Assembly (NCBI GenBank): GCA_032718475.1
Contig: JAUCBJ010007455.1
Span: 1-64,000 of the forward strand
Reading direction: 5' to 3'
DNA length: 64,000 bases
DNA from: Nemertoderma westbladi
Lineage: Eukaryota; Xenacoelomorpha; Nemertodermatida; Nemertodermatidae
The translations under genes and the position numbers were made by a program. The notes under the pieces are model-generated. The model had not been told where the DNA came from. It ran no database searches and saw only the letters and a program-made list of their open reading frames with translations. Shown in pieces: positions 18,153-28,075 of the stretch (positions are counted from its first letter, which is position 1; each line of letters opens with the position of its first letter).

Positions 18153-20342
18153 GCTATCTTCTCACCGGGAAGATAGCATGGGGGGGAGTGTGAGCGTATT
18201 CAATTCCGCCTCACCAACCCCATAAAGTTGGGCCAGCGAGACCCTTAAGCAATATTGGGAGTACAAGGTTGATTACCAATCAACCTTGTATCACCCCAAT
18301 AAGCGGGACGACAAACCCCAGAGAACACACACACAATGGAGGTCAGAGGTTAAGCCTCCGGGGAGAAGGAAAGTAACAGCAGCGGGGGGGGGGGGGGGGG
18401 GGGAAACTCTCCCACAGAGTAGTAGAAGGTGTTATTAGAAGAGACGGTAACAATACCTGCAATATCCTACTGTAAAGTTTGTGAATCAAATCATAAATCC
18501 GACCTTCTCACCAAAACAGTAAACTTCAAGTAAGCGAATATATTGCAGTATCGATCTCTTATAACCGGTGAGGCAGAAAACAGTCTACGAGCAGACAAAC
18601 TTCGATAAAACAAAATCCCGCGCAGCGAATCCTAAAATCAGGCTGACTCACTGACGGACTAAGGGGCTCGTATACTTTGCCGCGGTGTGATTTATATGGT
18701 TGGGCGAAAGGGACGCTAGCTAGGTACAGAGGCAGAGATTTGGAGATGTCTAACTAGCGGGCAAAGCACAGTATGGACAAAAGTTAATTTTATATATTTT
18801 GAGGTGTAAATAATTTCTAACGCGCGCGTGTGTTAATTCTAAACAGTCAAAGCAGTTTTGCTCCTTCACATATATAATTACTGGGTACGGTGTGCATTTT
18901 ACGAATATTCTAATTTTGTAACTTGTAGGTCCAATACTCACGAATAATAAGGTTCCTTCCCCTCTTGCGTATTTCCAGGACTCAAATTCAGGCATAAGGT
19001 TAATGCTACGCCCAGAATTCGGCAATTTTAATTTACCAGGCCCCTAATACTAAGAAGAAATGTGTTAGTTTACTACTGTAGGCGTACAGTTACAAATAGC
19101 TACCCTGGCTCTTATCTGGAATTTTAGTCACCTAGGTAGGCTGGGTAACTTCCTATCAAGACGTTGGCGGGGACACAGTAGATGTTAGTATATCCCTAAT
19201 AGCCTCAATTTATTTGCGCCTAGTTGTAAACTGCCCTACCGCCTGAACGGTACAATCCCAATTCAGGTGAAACACAGCAACCCTCCTAGCCTACAAGTTC
19301 TAGTGCAATAGACACCGTTGTACTGCAAATAGTCGCAAACGCACCTGCACTTAGCAAGAGTTAGGCGTACAGTTTGCTGCACCCTACCAATGTGTATGCT
19401 TCGTACCGGTGTGCCTACGTCCTATCTGCGTACTAGTATCTCTGCCTGCTCTCTCCTCCCCCCCCCGTAGGAATGTGAAGGTCTACTGTGGTTTTTTCCT
19501 GAATCAAGACAGTACAGTCCCTAAGATGTAATTTTAGGCTCACAGCGTGTCACTACTTCTACCTTTGATCTTTGGTCTTACGCTTAGGTAGCAAGGCGTC
19601 GAACGCTGTCTAACCTTTCAGGCGATGGGCGAATAACTGAGATGGTATTGCGGGTTGTCTCCTGTCTACATTCCCTTGATGTTCCCGTTCATTGCTGCGG
19701 CCCGATCTCTAGCCGGCCATCCTGTTCCTAAGAGTGTTCACCGTAGTGAATCATGGTGAAAAGAAAAGCAGGTAGCGGTATTTCTGAATTTATTGCAGAT
19801 AATAATACAAAATGTAATCTGAAAACTAATGACAGAATAAACAAATATCAGATAACTCAGAATAATTAAATCTCAGATATATAAGATAAGATAACTAATG
19901 AACAAATCGCACCTTTATATACCAAATTTGTGCTGCAATCAATCGAGAAAATTCTCGATTGTTCTATAGGTTCTAACCGGTTTTTAAAGATAACTATTGG
20001 TCCAGCTAATATATAACTTGCACGACATTGGTTACAATCTAATAACTGCAGTCTCATTGGTTAATCTATGTACAGACAAATGCACTTAATTTGTAGCGGT
20101 CAATTTAAATGAGTTGAAATTCTGCACAAAAAATAATTCGCACTTACTAGGATTCGAACTCAATACCTACTACACACATAATTTCCAACGCTCTACCGAC
20201 TGAGCTACTGAACCACTTGAATAATAGGCGTACAAATAGAAATAGCAATACAAATGAGGACTCAAAGTAATCTTTTAACAAAGTTGATTCGAATAAAATA
20301 AAATTTTGAAAATCCACGGCATTTAGGGAATATAATTCTATA
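18153..20342 (-). repeat. 5' LTR of element A
   Basis: This 2190 bp sequence matches the interrupted copy at 2669-6520. It holds a 20-G tract (18384-18403), the hairpin at 18253-18301, and a tRNA-like segment at 20140-20216. The unoccupied target GAATAATAG (20219-20227) corresponds to the site hit by the DNA transposon in the other LTR. In sense it starts TATAGAATTATA and ends GAAGATAGC; it would contain the promoter, but I could not identify a start site. Confidence 0.88.
20140..20216 (-). other. tRNA-derived sequence in the 5' LTR of element A
   Basis: It matches the tRNA-like stretch at 4657-4733, with A-box and B-box in sense orientation and no convincing acceptor stem. Confidence 0.6.
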
Positions 20343-21317
20343 GGTGTGAAGTAGGTTACTAGCCAATGGGGGGCAGGCATCAGCTGAGTAACACGGCCAA
20401 ACCTAGAGTAGTATATTACCGGTCGGTGTTGCTCATTTTATCCAGTTTACTGAGTACAGTCATGGCAGTACGGTGACAGTTTAAGACCGTCACCTCCGTC
20501 ACCAGTATATTACCGTCATTAGTGCTATCTGCTATCATATCTACTTGTTGCTATTATCTGATTATATACCATATATTATCAATGACATTGGAAGAACAAC
20601 AAACTCCTTTTCACTCACACGGCGGGGACGCGTACATAAACAACACCGGATAAACCGGGATCCTCGGATCCCGTCACACGTAATAGGGGAAAATCAACGA
20701 AAATAACAGCCGATTATTCTTAAAAATAAAACTGGGACCTGTTCTATTGACTTTAGCTTAGTGTTTTGGTTAGAAAAACGTGCCAAATGTAGCCTGCTCC
20801 TTTCCCTAAATTGATAACAATGCATAAAATTGAGGCGAGATATTAAGTCGCATCATACATCATATAGCCTATAAACCCATTCTGGAACACAGAGAGTGAA
20901 TATTATCCAAACTGCAATAATACAGTAGTTTGTAATTTTTTCCATAATTGGGCGCGAAGGGCCCATTATGTGTGGCCTTACCACTAGAACTAACACTAGT
21001 TTATTCAACATCATAGCGTTGGGTTGAATATTATTAGTCAATTGGCTATCGTATTGTGTTTTTTCTATGCGGTAGAAATCAAATATGTTTTTGCATACGT
21101 GACGTGGCACATTTTATAACTTAACATATGTTTTCTATCAAACATTGCAGTTGGCTTTACAACAAACTACACTAGGTAAATAATATTTATTAGGCCTACG
21201 TACTTTCACTACCTACAGTACTGCTTAACCCTTGTACCCTTATTGAAGACTATTGACTTGATAATTGAAATTTAGACATAATAGATATAGCGTACAGTAT
21301 GTACATTGTACTGAACC
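20343..21317. other. unassigned sequence between element A and the TIR element
   Basis: No gene is seen. A GGTGACAG...GTCACC inverted pair lies near 20470-20500. At 20758-20815 there is a single minus-strand copy of the ~68 bp unit that is tandemly repeated at 49285-49576 (shared AGGGAAAGGAGCAG and TTCTAACCAAAACA). Confidence 0.5.
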
Positions 21318-21321
21318 TACT

Positions 21322-23775
21322 CTGCCGTCTTAAGGCAGAATGCCCTATCTCAAAATTTTTGAAATTTTTTTTATTGTACAGACCGGCCTAAATTAAGGCG
21401 CTCTTTCAAATGAAACCAAGAAATACCATGGTTTATATGCAAGAAAATCATTTTTTGCGAGTTTAAAACACCCTATGCTTGATCCTCACTCCTGTCATTT
21501 AAAGGCAAAACACCCTACATCCAAAATCTGGTACATAGGGTATTTTGCCTTAGTAACACTTTTATTCAGTTTACCTTACATTTTAAAGGTAGGGTGTTTT
21601 TCCTTAGAAAAGCTTATAATAGTGTTATTTCCTATTACTTATGCTTAGATATTGGCGGGAATTTCAGTTTGTTCGCATTAACATGTGGGCAAAATACCCT
21701 AGGAAAGATTTTATACTTATTACTGACTCTGAATCTCAATTCAGTCGATTAGGAATATACAAAGCCAATGGAACTGGAAGACACGTTTTACGGCTTCAAC
21801 TTGGATGAGGATATCGGAGGCGGTGTTTTAGCTCAGGTGACGGTGGACTGTGGGGAGGATTTGCGGCTGTGCGGAGGATATGTGGCTGTGTGGTGAGGAT
21901 ATGTGGCTGTGGGAAGAAATGTGGCGTGGCCGTGTGTGGAGGATATGTGGCTGTGTGGGGAGGATATGTGGCTGTGGGGAGGATATGTGGTTGTGTGGGG
22001 GGGATATGTGGATGTGTGGGGAGGATATGTGGCTGTGTGGGGAGGATATGTGGCTGTGTGGGGAGGATATGTGGCTGTGTGGTGTGGATATGTGGCTGTG
22101 GGGAAGATATGTGGCTGTGTGGGGATGATATGTGGCTGTGGGAGGATATGTGGCTGTGTGGTGAGGATATGTGGTTTGTGTGGGGAGGATATGTGGCTGT
22201 GTGGGGAGGATATGTGGCTGTGGGGAAGATATGTGGCTGTGTGGGGAGGATATGTGGCTGTGGGGAGTAAATGTGGCTGTGTGGGGAGGATATGTGGCTG
22301 TGTGGGGAAGATATGTGGCTGTGGGGAAGATATGTGGCTGTGTGGGGAGGATATGTTGCTGTGGGGAGTAAATGTGGCTGTGTGGGGAGGATATGTGGTT
22401 GTGTGGGGAAGATATGTGGCTGTGTGGGGAGGATATGTGGCTGTAGGGAAGATGTGGCTGTGTGGGGAAGATATGTGACTGCGTGGGGAGGATATGTGGC
22501 TGAGGGGTGGATATGTGGCTATGTGGGGAGGATATGTGGAGGTGTGGGGAAGATATGTTCATGTGTGGGGAGCATTTGTGGCTGTGCGGAGGATATGTGG
22601 CTGTGTGGGGAGGATATGTGGCTGTGGGGAAGAAATGTGGCTGTGTGTGGAGGATATGTGGCTGTGTGGGGAGGATTTGTGGCTGTGTGGGGAGCATATG
22701 TGGCTGTGGGAAAGATATGTGGCTGTATGGGGTGGATATGTGACTGTGGGAAAGATATGTGGCTGTGTGGGGAGGATATGTGGTTGATTGGGGAGGATAT
22801 GTGGCTGTGGGAGGGATATGTGGTGTGTGGGGAAGATATGTGGCTGTGTGGGGAGGATATGTGGCTGTGTTGGGAGGATATGTGGCTGTGTGGGGAGGAT
22901 ATGTGGCTGTGGGGAGGATATGTGGCTGTGTGGAGTCAACTTATTGAAGCGCAATGCCACTATGGGCATCCCACGTCCACTATGGCTCAACCCAAAGGAG
23001 TTCCCATAGACAGAGTCAATGAATTGATTCAACGACTTTGGCAAATAATTCCCAGAAATATAATTGGTTTTTGGAATTCGTTAGTTCAAGTGTGATGGTG
23101 AACTGAACATGTAAATAATGAAGGACTGCACTAGAAGGCAAAGTAGACGGAGTTTGATTTTGGCGGACTAGGTTTTTGAAAACTGGTCACATGGTTATAC
23201 AGTAGCTAGCTAGAATATTTCTAAAAAAATTTACGGGCAAATATGTAACTATAATCGATTGCCCAGAGTTTAGTTTGAGTACTTTATATTCATGGAATGG
23301 TAACCATGGACGTTACCAGGCACAGGCAACCAATTATACAGAAATTATCAGCTGTTTATCTCATGTTTTTGAATTATAATTTGCATTACAGTATTTACCA
23401 AAATCCAACCCTTAACTACAAAATTCCAAGTATAATTTCCACCCTGCATTATTATTATTTGAAGATATTAAACTATTTGATACCAACTCTTGATAGACAA
23501 AACACCCTATATCAGCTTTCAGTTTCATTTGTCGCCAACATTTTCGAGGCAAAACACCCTATCAAATCTTTTCAGCATTATTTTTTAAGCTCCCAAATTA
23601 CAAAAGTTGTGCATCTTGAATCTGAAATTCTAAGTTAGTATTTTATTTGGGTGACTTGCAGTTCAAATTCTGGTATCCAGGCAGCTGTATAACATACTTG
23701 TAGAAGAAAACGCGTTTCGTTAAATTACTCAAAACACGATTTTTGGAGATAGGGTATTTTGCCTTAAGACGGCAG
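21322..23775. mobile_element. non-autonomous DNA transposon with 30 bp TIRs carrying a minisatellite
   Basis: CTGCCGTCTTAAGGCA at 21322 is mirrored at 23775, and the inverted repeats extend ~30 bp with two mismatches. A 4 bp direct repeat TACT flanks the unit on both sides (21318-21321 and 23776-23779). Short motifs of the type AGGCAAAACACCCTA recur in both orientations inside each end (for example near 21507, 21538, 21587, 23500 and 23553), as in elements with subterminal transposase-binding sites. No transposase is seen. A short frame starting at ATG 21768 and another ending at 23095 flank the internal minisatellite; both are unrecognised. The superfamily cannot be named from the ends. Confidence 0.7.
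21850..22935 (+). repeat. 21-bp G/T-rich minisatellite (AGGATATGTGGCTGTGTGGGG)n
   Basis: About 50 units of 21 bases, with frequent loss of a TGTG block, are strongly purine/T-biased on one strand. Because 21 is a multiple of three and the unit has no stops, open frames appear in several frames on both strands; these are by-products. It lies inside the TIR element. Confidence 0.95.
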
Positions 23776-23779
23776 TACT

Positions 23780-24266
23780 ACAGTATATTCACGCAGTTCA
23801 CTGGTTTTTTTCAGTATGAATCTAAACAACAGGCTAGGCAACCAAGCAGTTCTGGAGAAAATCTGGAAGTCTACCGGAATCCGATACGTTTGCTGTAATA
23901 ATGTAATAGTCCATATCCATAATTAACTTCATATACTGAAAAAAAAGAATTACAGTATAAAATTTGTAATATTTAACCATGGGTGTAAAGTTTGACATTT
24001 TTTATATTTAAAAATATCAGCTAAGGGTGAAAAAAACTGCACCAAAAATAGGGCTGAGTCAATCACTGAATTTGTTTCATTCGAAATGGGGATAAATTTG
24101 AGAAAAGTTCAGGAAACTTTAAGGTCATAGTTAGAGGCCTATTTCTATCCCTTTAAGAACGGCGGCAGCTTTTTTACACTGAAATATTTTTCCAAAAATC
24201 AGGTGTGGGCGAATTAGTTTAACCAAAATATAAATTAATCTATTTTTGGGTTTGTAGAGTAAGGAA
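23780..24266. other. unassigned sequence upstream of the host gene
   Basis: This AT-rich sequence may contain the promoter and 5' UTR of the Ly6-like gene. I cannot locate a clear core promoter or an upstream exon. Confidence 0.4.
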
Positions 24267-25836
24267 ATGTTTCAAGTTTTTATTAAAATACATTTTGCAA
24301 ATTATATCGCCATTATTTGTCTAACATTGTTTAGTTTTATAAGGTTAAGCGACGCCATCTTGTGTTACATAAGGTATTCGCCTCCATTTGCTTACAGTCC
24401 AGATAAAAACAATGCATTCTTTCCCTGTATCAATTATGGGAATTATAGAACTTGCTTAAATTATTTAAGAGGCAACCTGGTGGAGATGGATGACAGGTTA
24501 GTAGGAGCTTCTTATATTTATTTATATTTATAAGAATATTGTAATTTATTTTATTGTTGAAATTTACATTAGTTACCGCTCAGTCAATGGGCTAGCGGTA
24601 AATAATATTTGCATTATTTACCTAGGTAAATGGGGATTATTGCTCTTCAATCTGTCAACTTTATACTGTTATAAATACTATTCTGGGGCATTTTATTTAT
24701 TTAATGAGTAGCTACGACTAGTAAAATGATATCAAGTAATTAATAATCTTCAAATAAATAATATGTCCCAGAATATTGTGTATTTTATTAAATATAATAA
24801 ACGGCTACAATGGGCCCTGCCCGCGGTGAAGTAATACATATAAACTTATAAGAAATATATATAAACTTACAATTCCAATATAATCTTTGTAATTTCAGTG
24901 GTCGTTGTGAAGGTGGTTACTGCTACTGTGTCTACAATATCGACATCAATGCCTTATACCAAGGCTGCGACAGAATGGGTTGGTGCAATGCTACTGGCGT
25001 TCAGGTAATTTACATCGTCCGTATTTTAATGAGCTGCAGAACATTCTCACTCACACACACACTCCCAATGAGTTATTTTTATAGCCCAGGGGCGCATGGG
25101 AGATTTCTCTAAGGAGTACTGTAGAAGACTAACAAAAAAACGTAAAATGAAAAGTGACGCGACGCAAGCAAAGCGAGCTGAATGTCTTTTGATATTAGTC
25201 AATATATATTGTTGAAAATTCACAACACCCAGCACATCTTATAAATTTTGATATTCCTTAATTAACTCAGCCTAACAGTGTCGGACAACATCTTGGAAAT
25301 GGTGTGGGTTTGAAGTTAGGTATGAACTGGTGATTGTCTATTTTTTGATAAGACTCTCATCTCATCGTAATGGGAATGCGCATAATATTTAATTAAACAA
25401 TACATACTATTAACAATATTATTAATTGTAGTTGGGAAAGGGTTCCTAAACGCAATTACTAGTCTATAAATATCCGATGATTTATAACGTAATGCCGTTT
25501 AAGCTAAGAATTTATATAATTATTTTTTAATTAATAATAAATAATTAGAAACTAATATAACAAAGCAAAATTATATATAAAATAAAATTATAATATAAAT
25601 AATAAAATAATAAAATAAAACTTATTTTAACATAAAAGACAATTGTTATATTTTTCTAGAATATCACACAGTGCAAGGACTTCAGCCAAAAATATTATGG
25701 CGAATTTGGATTAGAAAATCACCGTTGCCATGTCTACTGCTGCTATGGGAATAACTGCAATGAAGGCACGAAATCACAGAGTAATTCAATATTTGTGTTT
25801 GTTCCTATAATTATTGTCTTGTTTGGTGCATCATAA
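24267..25836 (+). CDS. Ly6/uPAR (three-finger) domain GPI-anchored protein, three coding exons
   Basis: Coding exons are 24267-24496 (donor CAG|GTTAGT), 24899-25004 (acceptor TTTCAG, donor CAG|GTAATT) and 25660-25836 (acceptor TTTCTAG, stop TAA at 25834-25836). Phases join correctly (an AG+T serine codon across intron 1; phase 0 at intron 2), giving about 170 residues. A hydrophobic signal peptide (ANYIAIICLTLFSF, cleavage after about residue 30) is followed by a Cys-rich domain with CEGGYCYC and CCYGNNCN, the diagnostic end of the Ly6/uPAR fold. A short polar spacer (TKSQSNS) and a hydrophobic tail (IFVFVPIIIVLFGAS) fit GPI attachment. It would be a small cell-surface protein; the ligand is unknown. 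It is the only convincing host gene in the window. Confidence 0.9.
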
Positions 25837-26019
25837 GTGCATTATAATAGTTTGAAATACTGTATGTTAATATTAGCATTGACTAATTATATTCTCAAAA
25901 TTTTTCGCATTACGTTTAGTCTATAAAGTTTATTAAGAACATTTTAATAAGCGATTCCAGCCAGATATAGCATAAGATTTATGTATACATTATACTGCTC
26001 AAGCAGGGCGGATGAGGAA

Positions 26020-26025
26020 AATAAA
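26020..26025 (+). promoter_or_regulatory. polyadenylation signal AATAAA of the Ly6-like gene
   Basis: A canonical AATAAA lies ~185 bases after the stop codon, followed by GTGTTGTAACC. This is a reasonable 3' end for the gene. Confidence 0.7.
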
Positions 26026-26026
26026 G

Positions 26027-26808
26027 TGTTGTAACCTTCCTTAGGTTGCCCTCCGTCATTTTTTTCAAGCTGCTTTTCATTAACATTTTTTAAGATTCTT
26101 AGATTTCTAAACGTTTAGAGGTAAATCAAGTATCACAAAATTCTCAATCAGAGTTTCACAGACCAGCCACAAAACATCATCACGATGGCAACATCACAGA
26201 TGACACCCCAAGCTGTTTGACTGCATTAATCACAAAACCTACTGTATTCAGTTAGTATCCACATTGATATCTTTATCGACTCTCAACAGCATCCAAATAT
26301 ATACAGTATCTACTTCGCTGCATCATCGATTGAATAATACCTTTCGTATAATTTTAGAAAGTTTCATAATTGGAAACAAGATACCTTCAGCAATCTCCTT
26401 GACCCTCCAAAGCAGACACAGGCAGCCAATAAGAATCCAATTAAATTTCTGCTCACTAACGTTACCAGGTTTCGTTCTAGGAAATAGACAGGATGCTGTG
26501 TGTGCGGATTTGGAAATCGGAATTCAACATTACGGGGAGTTTCTGTTGCATAATAAGTACTTTTCAGAAGTTTGCAGAGATTAGGCCCTAGGCCTACTGT
26601 TGAGACCAACAGCTGAGGATGACAGCAGCGCCACGGATGTTGTTGGTAATTGGTAATCCATCAACAACCACACAACAGCGTTGGAATAATTCATATCCAT
26701 TGCGCATACAAAAGGCATCTGGGCATGGAACCGAGAAAATGTATCTACCAGTGCGGCCACCTACTGTACGCATAAATGTACTACAGTAGTGCGGTAACTA
26801 GAAACTGG
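26027..26808. other. unassigned sequence between the Ly6-like gene and element B1
   Basis: Short open frames only, with no recognised domain or repeat. It ends at the TAGGG target duplication (26809-26813) of element B1. Confidence 0.4.
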
Positions 26809-26813
26809 TAGGG

Positions 26814-27997
26814 TGTTCGCGCTTTCAGACCTTTAGCAGTTTAACCTGCCAAATTTAGGTGTCTTCTAGATTATAAATCGACTTTAGCCTATGACGAGTA
26901 TTTGATACACTACATTAGCCGAAGCCAGTCTATGCGCGACCATTCACCCGCTGGATATACCCGGGAGACTGGATTCGGAAGCTTTGACCTTATTGCGGTG
27001 TAGGCCTACTGTATTATTCGACTGATCGTTAATATATAATCTCTGACAAATATTATTCACTTTCGGGAAATATTAACAGTTCCTTTAGGACGTGGCGCTC
27101 TAAATATGTAAACAGAGTTATGACTTACACTAGACACAACGGGATGGCTATTGATTCACGTATAAAGCGCATTCTTTAGGAGATGCTTTGTTATCTGTCA
27201 CAATCATGCACACTACCGCACAATGCTGCACACCGATCTGCAGACCTTCACTAATTTTAGTCACATATAAAGAGAACAGCAACCGACACATGTAGTGCCT
27301 ATGAAATAGCATTAGATTCACTCCAAAACCAATATAATGTAAGTCGCAATTGCTCTATGTAACCTGTCTCTTACCTTCAGTATATCAAGAAGATTGGGGT
27401 TTTATGATTATTTATCGATATTATCCAAATATAATAATATTCCATCAACTGATATAATTAATAACCGACAGTAAATAGCAGTAAAAATGCGGTGTTTGTA
27501 GGTGACAATATGTTTTGTAACAATATGAATTGCGTTGATATGATTAGTGTTGAGATAACAGTTATACGTTTCTATGATCAAGCCTACTAATGTTTGGCTA
27601 AAGCCTGAAACACAGAAATTCCAAAGCCGGTCTTCTGGCATCAGGAAAAATACACACACTGACTGACTTGCGTGAGTTTCTGTATACAATCTCCAACACA
27701 GAGTGAAAACCGCTCTGATTGGTCGACCGAACAAAGAACGAACACAGAACAAAGAAAAAGTTACACGTGGACACAGCTGATAGATGTCGTCATCTGAGTT
27801 CCGATGTTTAGAGTATTTGGCTTATTGCGACATAAAATCGCTAGTTATGTCCGCTAAAGTACACATACAGACGAAATGGCTTTTTTATGTCCACTAAAAC
27901 ACCGGTACAGTAAGGAAACGGCTTTTTATGTCCGTTAAAACAACTACAGAGTACTTTGCGGGGAAAATAACCAGCTAATTCCGCAAAAGCCTTTATA
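26814..27997 (-). repeat. 3' LTR of element B1
   Basis: It is 1184 bp and matches 41442-42581. In sense it starts TATAAAGGCTTTTGCGG (the 5' copy has TGTAAAGG) and ends GCGCGAACA. A sense-strand CCAATCAG box (reverse of CTGATTGG near 27716) is conserved in all three family B LTRs and may be part of the promoter. Confidence 0.9.
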
Positions 27998-28075
27998 CCG
28001 CTCCCAGAAAATGGGATTTAATTCTATAAAATATAAAAAATCACAGTTTCTAAAATATAAAAATACTCTAAACAG

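Larger units (their letters stand above)
2669..20342 (-). mobile_element. Element A: giant BEL/Pao LTR retrotransposon with an extra 3' ORF
   Basis: Two long direct repeats (2669-6520, interrupted by a DNA transposon, and 18153-20342) bound an internal region whose genes all read on the minus strand. Order in sense is 5' LTR, gag-protease-reverse transcriptase, RNase H-integrase, a third ORF with zinc knuckles, and 3' LTR. The BEL/Pao superfamily is shown by the RT-RNase H junction (RLFDPLGFISP), the YVDD catalytic box, an HHCC plus DDE integrase and a BEL-type C-terminal domain. Excluding the nested insert, both LTRs are ~2190 bp; I noticed about 11 substitutions plus a few length changes, so the insertion looks recent. 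Both LTRs begin TATAG in sense rather than TG, preceded internally by a short purine run (GGAGCGG). I found no target-site duplication at the outer ends. Confidence 0.9.

Noticed and set aside
21850-22935. Array resembling a CRISPR-like repeat series
   Set aside because: Units are contiguous with no unique spacers, and the context is a eukaryotic DNA transposon.
21828-23095. Many long open frames on both strands with 7-residue periodicity
   Set aside because: They are translations of the 21-bp minisatellite; the unit has no stop in several frames. There is no independent coding evidence.
26264-26609. Overlapping sense and antisense frames of about 80-106 codons downstream of the Ly6-like gene
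   Set aside because: No domain, no splice or start support, and length within what AT-moderate DNA gives by chance.
27408-27752. 114-codon frame in the element B1 LTRs (also 41991-42335), partly alike at 49806-50024
   Set aside because: The similarity follows the DNA match between LTRs; the B2 version has frame changes and there is no recognisable domain. A selection test on more LTRs would be needed to revive it.
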